Source: Maylandia zebra (taxonomy: Eukaryota; Chordata; Actinopteri; Cichliformes; Cichlidae). From it: a DNA stretch of 64,000 nt. The stretch lies in NCBI RefSeq assembly GCF_041146795.1, contig NC_135180.1, forward strand, positions 39,438,294 through 39,502,293, given 5' to 3'. Positions 1-12,560 of this stretch are shown in pieces; position 1 is the stretch's first letter, and the number at the start of each line of letters is the position of its first letter. The notes under the pieces were generated by a model that saw nothing but the letters and a program-made list of their open reading frames with translations, was not told the origin of the DNA and made no database searches. Position numbers and translations under genes: made by a program.

Positions 1-1080
1 TAATTCCCCCTTCTAGTGTCCAAGTGAGTGAGTGATGTGTGGAGGAGATGAGAGATGGCATCGTCTGTGGAACGATTTGGACGGTAAGCGAACTGTAGTG
101 GGTCCAGTGTGTCTGGTAGTGAAGAAATGATGAAGTCTCTGACCAGGCGTTCAAAGCACTTCATCACTACTGAGGTGAGGGCTACAGGGCGATAGTCATT
201 GAGAGAAGCAGGGTGGGGTTTCTTCGGGACAGGAACAATGATGGACTCTTTGAAGCATGTGGGGATCACCGACTGAGATAAAGAGATGTTGAATATCTCA
301 GTGAACACAGGAGCTAGCTGGTATGCGCAGTCTCTTAGGATACGACCTGGGATGCCGTCTGGTCCTGCTGCTTTCCTGGTGTTCACTCTCTTGAAGGCTC
401 TCCTTACTTCATGCTCGGAGATGACGAGCACGTTTCCGGTGCTGGCAGTATCTTCCTGTCTGCAGCCGTTAGCGCCGCTAACACTAGCATTGTTGGAGTC
501 CTTAGCTGCAGCCTCGAAGCGAGCATAGAAAGTGTTCAGCTCGTCTGCCAGAGTCACGGCCACGTTCGTCATACCGGTTGTTGGTGCTTTATAGTCCGTT
601 ATTGTCCTTAGTCCCCGCCACAGGCTCCTAGAGTCACTCTGTTGGAGTTGTGACTCTAGTTTCCTCCCGTAGCGCTGCTTCGCCTCTTTCACCGCCCTCC
701 GCACGTTATATGACGCGGCTTTGTACGGGTCCATGTCCCCCGTCATGAGTCCCGTGTTGTAGGCAGCGGTGCGGGATCTCAGAGCGTCGCGGATGGTTTT
801 ATCCACCCACGGCTTCTGGTTGGGAAACGTTGTGATAGTCTTTGTCTCCACGGTATCATCCGCTAGTTTCCCGATGAATCCCACAACCGCTTCCGTAAAC
901 ACGTTGACGTCATCGTCGGAGCTGTTTCTGAACATGCCCCAGTCTGCGTCATCGAGTGCGTCCTGTAACGCGGCCACCGATTGGTCCGTCCAGCGCGCGA
1001 CCTTCCTCTGAACCGGAACTTCCTGTTTCAGTCTTTGTTTGCATTTTGGCATGAGGAAGATGGCGGCGTGATCAGATTTG
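1..1080 (-). mobile_element. Rex1-like LINE fragment (endonuclease end to early RT)
   Basis: Matches 45,768-46,847 base for base without gaps (constant offset 45,767) apart from a few substitutions. By position in the intact copy it covers roughly residues 163-522: the end of the endonuclease, the linker, and the first part of the reverse transcriptase. It runs off the left edge of the window and breaks at 1,080, where an L2 fragment begins. It encodes no complete protein. Confidence 0.9.
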
Positions 1081-2424
1081 ATCAGATGCAGCATAACTAA
1101 GGGAGGATTCAGGGTCACCTGGTCCAGCCCTAACTATATGCTTTAGCAAAAAGGAAAGTTTGAAGCCTAATCTTGAAAGTAGAGATAGTGTCTGTCTCCC
1201 GAATCCAAACTGGAAGCTGGTTCCACAGAAGAGGGGCCTGAAAACTGAAGGCTCTGCCTCCCATTCTACTTTTAAATACTCTAGGAACAACAAGTAGGCC
1301 TGCAGAGCGAGAGCGAAGTGCTCTAATAGGGTGATATGGTACTACAAGGTCATTAAGATAAGATGGGGCCTGATTATTTAAGACCTTGTATGTGAGGAGC
1401 AGGATTTTGAATTGTGGATTTAACAGGAAGCCAAAACAGGAGAAATCTGCTCTCTCTTTCTAGTCCCTGTCAGGACTCTTGCTGCAGCATTTTGGATCAG
1501 CTGAAGGCTTTTCAGGGAATTTTTAGGACATCCTGATAATAATGAATTACAGTCGTCCAGCCTGGAAGTAATAAATGCATGAACTAGTTTTTCAGCGTCA
1601 CACTGAGACAGGATATTTCTAACTTTAGAGATGTTGCACAAATGGAAGAACGCAGTCTTACATATTTGTTTAATATGTGCATTGAAGGACATGTCCTGGT
1701 CAAACATGACTCCAAGGTTCCTCACAGCGTTACTGGAGGCCAAGGTAATGCCATCCAGAGTAAGAATCTGCTTAGATACCATATTTCTAAGCTTTTCAGG
1801 GCCGAGTACAATAACCTCAGTTTGATCTGAATTAAGAAGCAGAAAGTTAGCGGCCATCCAGGTCTTTATGTCTTTAAGACATTCCTGCAGTTTAACTCAT
1901 TGGTGTGTGTTATCTGGCTTCATGGACAGATAGAGCTGGGTGTCATCTGCATAGCAGTGTAAATGTATGCTATGTCTTCTAATGATGCTGCCTAAGGGAA
2001 GCATGTATAATGTAAACAGAATTGGTCCTAGCACTGAACCCTGTGGAACTCCATAACTAACCTCAGTGTGTGAAGAGGACTCTCCATTTACATGCACAAA
2101 CTGGAGTCTATTAGATAGATATGATACAAACCACTGCAGTGCAGTACCTGTAATACCTACAGCATGTTCTAATCGCTCTAATAGGATATTATGGTCGACA
2201 GTATCGAACGCTGCACTGAGGTCTAGCAGGACAAGCACAGAGATGAGTCCACTGTCAGAGGCCATAAGAAGATCATTTGTACCCTTCACTAAAGCTGTTT
2301 CTGTGCTGTGATGAGCTCTGAAACCTGACTGAAACTCTTCAAATAAACCTCTGCAGATGATCTGTTAGCTGTTTGACAACTACTCTTTCAAGGATAGGGT
2401 TAGGGGTTAGGGTTAGTTACTGTC
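1081..2424 (-). mobile_element. L2-type LINE, copy A, 3' part of RT ORF and tail
   Basis: On the minus strand two conceptual segments are visible. One (2,289-1,897) carries the RT core with [22 protein letters not shown] and YADDTQLYL. The other (1,857-1,420) carries the thumb and C-terminal part with NLGVMFDQDMSF and LQLIQNAAARVLTG. They are separated by a frame break, so the copy is dead. The order and motifs are those of fish L2/Maui LINEs. Sequence from 1,081 to 1,420 fits the C-terminal end and 3' tail. The fragment ends in a short telomere-like stretch (about 2,392-2,416). Confidence 0.85.
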
Positions 2425-3294
2425 TTTTTTTTTCTTTTTCTTTTTTTTTTTTTTAAAGAAAATAGACATTTTTATTGTAGGTGGTGAAAAAATGGGAAAT
2501 GTTGTGTCATATAATTGTTTATTTATCACTTAAGCACTTTGCTAGTATTACTAGCATTGGGAGAGCTCTTCATCAATAGGAAAAGCTGCCAAACAAAAAT
2601 TTTATTCCCAGTGTAGAGACCTTGATCAGTCGATTCTGGAGCCGGGCCTTGTGTTTGACACACCTGCCTTTAAAGAAACACTGTTAAAATTTTATTTTGG
2701 CAATGATTAAAAATTGCAACTTAGCTTAAAGACCAGAAACTGTGGAAACTACGTGGTGAGTTTAACAGGTGCAGCCAGCACCCGTGGCTGCACCTGTTAA
2801 ACTCACCAAGTAAAGCACAACGTGTCTCTGTCAGACTTACTGACTGACTGAATAAGCAAGGGAGTTTCAAAATGTTAAATTCATTTTAGCTGGGTTGCTT
2901 GGTGCCCTTTAATTACTTTTACAGTGCAGCTTTTCTTTTTTCTTTTTTTTTTTTTTTTTTTTTGCCTGTCCCGTTTGGCTCTTTTGCATCAGAATTGTTG
3001 TCTAAAGGCAAAGAAAGATGCCCAACGGATTTACTTTACCAAACTGACCATCCCAGCCTTGCCGTAATGGTCCATTTGATTCACCTTTTATTGTTTATTT
3101 TATTTTCACTTACTGAATACGGGACAGACTTGACTGGGGGAAAGAAAGAGGGAAAGAGAAACAGCTGAGAAGAGGGACGGGGGAGAGGGGCAAAAGACAA
3201 AAACCAACAGAACGGGCAGAGAAAAAAAAAATGCATATATCAATCACCTGGATCACCTGCTGAGAAAGAAAAAAGAAAGCAAGCAGAAGAGAAC
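2425..3294. other. non-coding spacer with low-complexity tracts
   Basis: Poly-T/C tracts near 2,427-2,452 and 2,933-2,962 and purine-rich sequence near 3,140-3,290. No conserved coding pattern is visible on either strand. The only structured item is the hairpin at 2,754-2,808, listed separately. Confidence 0.6.
2754..2808. repeat. perfect hairpin, 24 bp arms, 7 nt loop
   Basis: The arm 2,754-2,777 is the exact reverse complement of 2,785-2,808, around the loop GCACCCG. It would form a long unbroken stem in single-stranded DNA or RNA. It is not part of a recognised element. It could be a fold-back scar of a transposon or a replication-slippage palindrome. A microRNA precursor is less likely, because the stem is perfect and short. 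Confidence 0.9.
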
Positions 3295-3546
3295 AAGAGT
3301 AATAGAATAAACAACATCACAATGATATATGGGAATATGACAGTAAATACTAAATGTTAAACATTATTGTGCAGCACATAAGATCAACAGAACACAGTGT
3401 GCTTTGAGGTAGGAGCCAAAAAGGGTGTAGTTTGTGGGTGTGATCACCCGTGTGTACACCTGTGAGCATGGACGCGTTTGTTTTTTGTTTTTTAAAAGGT
3501 TCCTTCATGTAATAATCTGCTAGAGGGTGTGGGGGGGCCAGAGGGT
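3295..3546 (-). repeat. truncated copy of an unclassified interspersed repeat
   Basis: Reverse complement of the end of the repeat at 34,090-34,990: the shared part reads through the C-rich run, CACCCTCTAGCAGAT and on to TATTTACTGTCATATTCCC. The copies differ at few positions. The break at 3,546 abuts L2 copy B directly. Confidence 0.8.
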
Positions 3547-4394
3547 GCATGAACTAGTTTTTCAGCGTCACTCTGAGACAGGATATTTCTAACTTTAGAG
3601 ATGTTGCACAAATGGAAGAACGCAGTCTTACATATTTGTTTAATATGTGCGTTGAAGGACATGTCCTGGTCAAAAATGACTCCAAGGTTCCTCACAGCGT
3701 TACTGGAGGCCAAGGTAATGCCATCCAGAGTAAGAATCTGCTTAGATACCATATTTCTAAGCTTTTCAGGGCCGAGTACAATAACCTCAGTTTGATCTGA
3801 ATTAAGAAGCAGAAAGTTAGCGGCCATCCAGGTCTTTATGTCTTTAAGACATTCCTGCAGTTTAACTCATTGGTGTGTGTTATCTGGCTTCATGGACAGA
3901 TAGAGCTGGGTGTCATCTGCATAGCAGTGTAAATGTATGCTATGTCTTCTAATGATGCTGCCTAAGGGAAGCATGTATAATGTAAACAGAATTGGTCCTA
4001 GCACTGAACCCTGTGGAACTCCATAATTAACCTCAGTGTGTGAAGAGGACTCTCCATTTACATGCACAAACTGGAGTCTATTAGATAGATATGATACAAA
4101 CCACTGCAGTGCAGTACCTGTAATACCTACAGCATGTTCTAATCGCTCTAATAGGATATTATGGTCAACAGTATCGAACGCTGCACTGAGGTCTAGCAGG
4201 ACAAGCACAGAGATGAGTCCACTGTCAGAGGCCATAAGAAGATCATTTGTAACCTTCACTAAAGCTGTTTCTGTGCTGTGATGAGCTCTGAAACCTGACT
4301 GAAACTCTTCAAATAAACCTCTGCAGATGATCTGTTAGCTGTTTGACAACTACTCTTTCAAGGATAGGGTTAGGGGTTAGGGTTAGTTACTGTC
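3547..4394 (-). mobile_element. L2-type LINE, copy B (near-identical to copy A)
   Basis: Offset 1,970 from copy A: 3,547-4,394 aligns to about 1,577-2,424 with only a handful of substitutions (for example AACATGAC against AAAATGAC). It has the same RT core and the same telomere-like end. It lacks the 3' part present in copy A. The shared right breakpoint (TTAGTTACTGTC) and high identity suggest a local duplication or two insertions from the same source. Confidence 0.85.
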
Positions 4395-4496
4395 ACAGTC
4401 CTTAGTCTTAGATCCAAGTGTAACACAAAAGACTTCAGGAGCGGCAGGAGCAGCGAGCATGGGCGGGCACAGTGCAGACACATCTGTGTTACAACC

Positions 4497-5960
4497 AGTG
4501 TTGGTCAAGTTACTTGAAAAAAGTAATCAGTAACTAATTACTGATTACTTCCCCAAAAAGTAATCCCGTTACTTTACTGATTACTTATTTTCATAAGTAA
4601 TTAATTACTTAGTTACTTAGTTACTTTTTAAAAACACGATTTACAACCTGAGTAGGTGATAAAGTGTCAGGGGTTAAGACATTTGTTCACAAGTAAGAGA
4701 AATAAGACACTGCAGACCGACTCAGAGAGTATTAAGACATGCGCATGGGTGTGTGCCTCTCAGCAAAATCACACACACTCAGCGCAGGCTGGTTGCTTTA
4801 TTTATAAGGCAAAATGGGTTACATAGTACTTCCTCTTTTAACCGAAAGGGAAAAGGCCAGACATTACCTAAGCTTATCTGACCTCTGCACACAAACTAAG
4901 AATAAAAACATAGAAGTATATCACACTTATCTGACATCACACACACTGGGTTAAAGAATACATACTTGTCAAACATCTCAGACACTAAAGTAAGGAATGC
5001 ATTATGTTCTCTTTAACAATCAACTTGGTTATGTGAAAATATATGAACACTCGATTATAAGGCACACTTGATTATACTTGATTTCATAAAAATCCTCTCA
5101 CATAAAGCGATAGATCTTTCAGCCCAATTCTACTTTTTCTGCATAATCATCATACAAAATGTAATCAAATGGAAAAGTCTCTTTTTAAAACTTGTTTTAT
5201 TAGTTTTAATCTTTTAACTTTATGCATCAAGCAAACATTTAATTATCTGCAACATTCACTGACTGGAAGACATTTTTTTACATTTAAACTTATTTTCTGC
5301 ACATTCCAGCACATAAAATAAAATATTTTTTGTGTTTACACTCAGTCTTTCAAATAGATGCAAGTAAAACACAGCAGAAAATAAATAAAGTCAAAGACTC
5401 AGCGGTCCTGTTGCTCTATTTTCACCTGTAAAGGAGGAGTGGGGCAGGCGGAGGTTTACCCTGGACACGCAGCTATCAAAGAGGAGCTGCTCGGCAAAAA
5501 GAAAACATCTGGAGATTACTATTTTAGTGCTGTCAGCGTTACTGTCACTAAAATGACGTTAACGCCATAACTGTATGGATCGTCCCGTGTGTGGGGCTGC
5601 ACGGCATCAACGTGTTAGCGGTTAGCTTTTTAATGTGTTGACGCCGTGCAGCTAGCACAACTAGTATTTTCACTATTTACAACAGCGCCATAAAGTGCAA
5701 AATGAAGAGTGTGTGAAACTGCGTGCTCTATCCCAGACCGCGAAGTCTCCCAGCCTCCTGCCCCGAAACAAATCACTTTACAAAACCCGTATGCCGTATT
5801 TTTCGGACTATAACCTCACTAGGGATGGGTACCGGTATCGGTTCTGACATAAACGGTAGTAACCAGACTGAAAAGCAGCGCTCATTTCGCTGCTTTTTTT
5901 TTCCTGAGCTGTGACACACTTTGAATTCTAGGAAGCTGACTGGGCACAGAACTAAACCTC
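4497..5960. mobile_element. hAT-like element fragments, nested and degraded
   Basis: Begins with the motif CAGTGTTGGTCAAGTTACTT followed by repeated AGTAATCAGTTACT-like sequence, a common terminus in fish hAT elements. Around 5,530-5,650 it shares CCGTGTGTGGGGCTGCACGGC-like and GTTAACG-rich sequence with the hAT remnant near 31,450-31,570. At 5,795-5,850 there are two further terminus-like motifs (CGTATTTTTCGGACTATAA and AGGGATGGGTACCGGTATCG). I could not pair ends or find a target duplication, so boundaries are approximate. Confidence 0.5.
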
Positions 5961-6339
5961 AGAACTAGAATACAAAATCGGAAATCAGAACAACGAAGGA
6001 ATCATAGAATAACAATAACAATAATAATACAGAAAACACTGGGTCACTGACCGGCGGAATATTTGATTGTATAGCTCAAGATGACCGAATTACCTGATTA
6101 GCAAGTGAATATCATCTTCCTAATGGTGGGTGAAACCAGTGTCCCCAGTCTCAAGCTGAGCTATAATTTCCCTCAAACAGGGGTCAGCTCGTTGTTCTGG
6201 TCTTAGCTGCTTACTGGCATGTGAGGAATAACTGGTAAACAATTTTATTCACAAACTCGTCTGATACAGCAGCTACAGACATGGCTAAAGGCCGCACCAA
6301 GGTGAAAGCACACTCCACCTGTTTTACACTCGGACTAAA

Positions 6340-7030
6340 GTTAAAACAATAGAATAACAGAAAACAGCAAAATAAATAAATAAAACACATAAAACATAAA
6401 ATTAAAACAGCCCTATATTAAAACAAAAACAAGATAAAACAGCATCGAATCACCTAAAAACAACTGAAATAAAAATAAAAACCAACATCTCACGTGGTGT
6501 CAAAGGTCAGGGTAAAGAGGCGGGTTTTCAAGAGTGACTTAAAAACAGGTAAAGAACTGGCCTGTCTGATCTCTAAAGGAAGCTGGTTCCACAGTTTGGA
6601 GCTGCTACAGCAAAAGCACGATCACAAAGTTTACGCCCAGTCCTGGGTACATGCAGGAGCACTGATCAGCTGACCTGAGAGAGCAGGTGGGTGTATGAGG
6701 CTGTAGCAGCTCAGAGAGATACGATGGGGCGAGGCCACGGAGAGCTTTAAAAGTAAATAAAAGAATTTTAAAATGAATCCTAAAAGAAATGGGCAGCCAG
6801 TGACGTGAAGCTAAAACAGGGGAAATGTGCTCAAACTTTTGAGTGCCTGTTAAAAGATGAGCTGCTGCATTTTGCTCCCTCTGTAGATGAGTAATATATA
6901 ATGCACTGACCCCAATATAAAGTGCATTACAGTAATCCAGCCGGGTGCTAACAAAGGCGTTAACAAACCAAGTCCCACACGAGTGGGCAGTGTGCTTCAT
7001 GTCCTCCGGCCTAGTCAGAGATGGCACGTT
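6340..7030 (-). mobile_element. L2-type LINE 3' fragment
   Basis: The minus strand at 7,027-6,605 reads as the C-terminal part of an L2 RT, with STRLDYCNALYIG, REQNAAAHLLTG, HWLPISFRIHFKILLFTFKAL and LAPSYLSELL. This is a different subfamily from copies A and B. The A-rich left part fits the 3' tail. It sits just upstream of the first visible receptor exon and may lie in that gene's intron. Confidence 0.8.
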
Positions 7031-7131
7031 GACCAGCAGATCAAACTCAGTCAGAGATCTTCATTTTTCTGTGGATGAATGGTGTAAGGGTACCAAACTC
7101 TCGTCCTGAGCCTGGTCTCTCTCCTCCTCAG

Positions 7132-8179
7132 GTGGGTTTACTTCTCAACAGCTTCACCATGAAGTTTTACTTCTGCCGAGCTCATCGTCGGGTATCCAGC
7201 AGCCTGACGGTCTACCTGAGGAACCTGACGGCCGCTGACTTCCTGCTCTGTCTCAGCCTACCCATCCGCATCACCAACTACGCCAGCGCGTCCGTCACCA
7301 TCCATGTGCTCTACTGCAGCATCGGGGCTTCTGCACTCTTCCTCAACATGTACGCCAGCATCCTCTTCATGGGGTACATCGCTGCCAACAGGTAGTAAAC
7401 CTTTAGTGACATCAGACTGTGGTCTCGGCGGTTCTGTCACCAGATTAATGGCCGTAAACACCAATGCACGTCTTCTGCATCTTACAACAAGCATCACTGT
7501 GACCGCTTATTGAAATTCTTTATTGCATATCTTCAGGTATCTGAGAATTGTTCATCCTTCAGGAACTCACGTCCTACAGACGGTACGAGCCGCCCACATC
7601 ATCTCCGGGGTCACCTGGGTATTCCTCCTGATCCCTGCGATCGTTTACATCATCCTCTTTGTCATCGCCCAGAATCTGACCTCTAACTCCACCCACTGTG
7701 ATTTCCAGGTCAGCCTGCTGGATACAATAGTCCACGTCAGTGCAATCATCATCTTTATGTTGGTCCTCGTATCCCTGGTCTTCTTCTACCACAGCACCTC
7801 CCGCAGGGTGTTGCAGGCACAGCAGAGGCAGCTGGCCTCCTCGGGCTCCAGAAAGTTAGTGAAGTCTCGCAGGAACATTTTAGTGCTGGTCAGCATCTTC
7901 TGTGTTTGCTTCGTCCCGTATCACCTGGTTCGGCTCCTCTATACTTTTCAGTGGAACTGCTCTGTGGAGCAGGTGCTATACAACCTGAAGGAAGCGACGA
8001 CAATAGTGTCAGTTCTCAACATCTGTCTGGATCCGCTCGTTTACTTTTTCCTTTCTAAGGCTTTTCGGGCCCAGGTGAGGCGGAGCACGCTGTCCAGAAG
8101 GAAACGGCCTGACATCCGACAAATGAACAAGGAAAGCGAGAGCAGCGAGGAGGCAGCTGAGCAGCAGCAACGAGCCTAA
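7132..8179 (+). CDS. P2Y12-like class A GPCR, 3' exons (partial)
   Basis: Two exons, 7,132-7,391 and 7,537-8,179, encode the last 300 residues of a rhodopsin-type receptor. The splice runs inside the Arg codon of the TM3 motif (AACAG|gtagta ... cttcag|GTATCTG). The visible part starts in TM1 (VGLLLNS) and contains TM2 (NLTAADFLLCLSLP), the TM3 cysteine (YCSIGA), N-R-Y in place of D-R-Y, an ECL2 Cys (THCDF), a TM6 FVPYH and a TM7 NICLDPLVYFF. DPxxY, the KSRR before TM6 and the KEATTIVSVLNICLDP stretch fit the P2Y12/13/14, GPR87, GPR171 group; GPR34-like receptors are an alternative. The tail ends in an acidic/Gln-rich segment. An acceptor (ctcctcctcag) precedes 7,132 in phase 0, so an upstream exon with the start codon and N-terminus is required. 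I did not find one in the 7 kb to the left. Ligand unknown. Confidence 0.85.
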
Positions 8180-9610
<1,431 letters not shown>

Positions 9611-9616
9611 ACTTTA

Positions 9617-9720
9617 AATGGTAAATGGCCTGCATTTGTATAGCGCTTTTCTAGTCCATAGGACCCCAAAGCGCTTTACACTACATTCAGTCATTCACCC
9701 ATTCACACTTTACCGGTCTG
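9617..9720. repeat. fragment of a common teleost interspersed repeat
   Basis: AAATGGCCTGCATTTGTATAG followed by CCAAAGCGCTTTACACTAC and TCATTCACCCATTCACAC is a very common fish repeat tail. Orientation and superfamily were not determined. Confidence 0.6.
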
Positions 9721-10312
9721 GGATCCAGTGAGCACGCTCAGGAAGCTCTCTGAAGAATGGCCTCAGGACTATGTACAACTATAAGACTCGACATACCTTT
9801 TAATGTAATTTCCTACAATGAGACCAAACCCTTTAGCAGGAAATGAGTAATGTACATCAACATAAAAGGCAGCACAGTAAAGGGGAGCAGGTACCGCCCA
9901 CTCTTACCAGAAAGAAAACACTTGCTTTGTCAAAGCAAAAATACAGAATGTCACAGCAGACCAACAGCTCTCAGGTTTTCCAGTTTTTCTCCCAAAAACC
10001 TCATTAACCAAAAGTCACTCCGGGACCGTGTGTAAAGCTCCATGAATTGAGGTCGCCCTAAATGGTGACTCGCACACAGCATGCAGCAGTGGCTGCAGGA
10101 GCCACACATGCACTCCCACAAATGTTGCTCAGGAGTGGGAGAAACAGAGGGGAGAGAGACAGCAGCTTCAATAGAGCCCAGACGGTGAGTGGATGTGGAT
10201 GGGTAGCCGCAACATGGGGAACATTATTCTTATTATTAATGAACTTATTTATTTATTGAACTAGATTCTAATTATTGGTTGCTGGGAAAGTTTTGATGTT
10301 TTACAGGTCAAA
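9721..10312. other. non-coding spacer
   Basis: No coding, RNA or repeat signal that I can name. Confidence 0.35.
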
Positions 10313-10565
10313 ACGATCGTGGCTCAAGAGTTGGCAGCTCATCTTGTGATCGGAAGGTTGCCGGTTCGAGCCCCGGTTGGGACAGTCTCGGTCGTTGTGT
10401 CCTTGGGCAAGATGCTTCACCTACTGCCGATGGTGCGATATGGCAGCCTGGCTTCTGTCAGTCTGCCCCAGGGCAGCTGTGGCTACACCTGTGGCTGCCT
10501 CCACCAGTGTGGGAGTGAATGAATAGTGGAATTGTAAAGTGCTTTCAGGGTCTCAAAAAGCCATT
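10313..10565 (+). mobile_element. tRNA-derived SINE
   Basis: The head has a pol III A-box-like GTGGCTCAAGAGTTGG and, about 35 bp later, a B box GGTTCGAGCCC. The tRNA-like head is followed by an unrelated body (GTGTCCTTGGGCAAGATGCT ... GAGTGAATGAATAG ... AAAGTGCTTT). That layout and body are typical of fish tRNA SINEs. It is not a functional tRNA gene. Confidence 0.8.
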
Positions 10566-10704
10566 ATTAAAATGTTCATCCATTTATTTTACATTTTCAA
10601 TACAGAAGAAAATATTTCTGCATGAAATGCTGTCAACACACTGTACAAGTCAAAGTTTAGTGAAGAAAGCGCCACCTCTTGGTGACACGCTGTAATTGCA
10701 TTAT

Positions 10705-11040
10705 TAGACACTCAGTGCCACTTTATTAGGTACAATTTGCCAGCACCCAGTTTGACCTTCTTTTCCTCCTGTTCATGGCACCAATTTAAGAAGTTCCTGC
10801 AAACACTTTAGTCGTGATGCCGTCACAGTTGCTGCACACATGTCGGCTGTATTCATGACTCTCCCATTCCAGCACATCCCAGAGGGGCTCTGCTGGATTG
10901 AAATCTGGTGACTATGGAGGTCACTGTAGTACAGAGAAGTCATGATCAGCCCTGCGACAAACTGGCGACCTGTCCAGGTTCAGCCTGCCTCTCACAGCTG
11001 GAATAGGCTTATAACCAGTAGGTGGGAAAATCCCAGCAGG
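10705..11040. mobile_element. degraded DNA-transposon-like repeat (ACTTTATTAGGTAC family)
   Basis: Starts GCCACTTTATTAGGTACA and runs through CACATCCCAGAGG, GGATTGAAATCTGGTGACT and GGAGGTCACTGTAGTACAG, a familiar decayed fish repeat that begins in this way. It is far from intact. A related right-end piece appears near 63,500-63,900. Confidence 0.55.
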
Positions 11041-11750
11041 TCAGCAGTTTCTGAAAGACTCCTTCAAGTTATTTAAATCACCGTTCTTCTCCATCCTGCT
11101 CAGTTTAAACTTCAGCAGGTCGTCATCATGTCTGCTGCCACGATGCAGCCGAACAGGCACACCGCACGGATGGATGAGTTTTCCTTTCTGCTGGAAGGTG
11201 GAAATAAATCAATGTTGCGATCCTGCACACGCTCAGATCAGAAACAGAGGAAGACACCGGCTGTTGAGGCCTGGAGCTCCTGATCTACATGACTGTTGAA
11301 GTCGAACACTACAAAGATGGTGTCTGGTCTGAAACAGGCAGAATTCAGATACAACTCTGAGGGGCAGACGGATGATGGACACCAGGATCAGATACTCTGC
11401 TTTAAGTACGTGAACATGAATGAAGAGATGGTAAAAAAGCAGTGTTGCTGTTAAAGGAAAAAATAAGTGACAGGTGCAGGAAGCAGACACTGATTCAGGC
11501 CCCGCCTCCAACACTTCTGTGTTATTAACAGGTGTGATCACATCTGGAACTCATACAAACTGGTTTTAATCTGGTTCTGGTTCCTGCTGGTCCACATCAC
11601 TGTGCTGTTTGTCAAAGCTGGGACTTGGAGCTGCATTTCCTGATGTTTCTGTGGCTTTAAAGGCTTCAGTCAGCTGCTCCCTGATATCAGCAGGTGCTTC
11701 TCTACTGGAACTGAATCTATAAACACAACTTTACTCCTCACAGTACCCCT
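11041..11750. other. non-coding spacer
   Basis: No open frame with coding character and no recognised element. Confidence 0.35.
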
Positions 11751-12560
11751 ATATGGAACAACAGGTATATGCGTTTGTGTAGGAAATCTGTGTACGTGGA
11801 TGAATGGAGATCTAAAGGGATTTGGGCTGTAGCTCATTTTATGAGTGAGAATGAGGTCTTATTAAAACATGAGACGTTTTGTGAGAAATTTGATGTACTG
11901 CTAAGAGATATAAATCCCTGATGAAAGCCATCCCAGTCTCTTTGAGATCAATGATAAAATTTCTCCTGGACTGAGGCAGCTCTGCATAGCTGTCGTTGAA
12001 TTTGGTGACAAACAAACAAAGTGATCAGGAATATTTTGATAAATGAAATTTGCCCTAATCCGGTTAAAAGAAATTATATAAAGAATTTGAGACCGTGGAG
12101 GTTAAGGCGATAAGAAAAAAGTATATCTCACTTCCTCTTTCCCCTAAAGTAAAAGAGGTTCACTTTAAAGTCATTACTGAGGTTTATCCAACCAATGAAT
12201 TCTTAAGACGGAAACTTCACTTAGATGTGAACGCCTGCACATTTTGTGAAGATGATATTGAAGGTCTGGATCACTTCTCTACTGTGAATCAGTGCACTCC
12301 TGGACTGACATGTGGAGCTGGCTACAGCTCAGGAGAATCCAGTTATCACATTTGACGGTGACTTGCTGAGAATGCAGATTTTGACCTGTTGATTAGGACG
12401 TTTTGTTCATGGGAAAATTTTTATTCACAACTGCAGATACTTTGAAGCTAAACCATGTATAAACATGTTTAAACTCTGGGCTAAATCGCTGAATAACAAG
12501 ACAGCTCATAAACGTGTTGTTTTATTTAACGAGTTTAATCTATGTTAAAAAAGAAACCTC
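11751..12560 (+). mobile_element. L1/Tx1-type LINE C-terminal remnant
   Basis: A plus-strand segment at 12,095-12,290 reads KVKEVHFKVITEVYPTNEFL and a Cys-containing LDVNACTFCEDDIEGLDHF. This is the C-terminal hallmark of fish L1/Tx1-like LINE ORF2 proteins. Flanking sequence (about 11,760-12,090 and 12,400-12,560) looks like decayed parts of the same ORF with frame breaks. There is no intact protein. Confidence 0.65.

Noticed and set aside
2392..2416. Interstitial telomere
   Set aside because: Only about 20 bp of degenerate TTAGGG, present identically at the end of both L2 copies, so it belongs to the repeat and not to a chromosome end.
10313..10400. Possible functional tRNA gene
   Set aside because: A and B boxes are present but the sequence does not close into a cloverleaf with an acceptor stem and continues into a SINE body.
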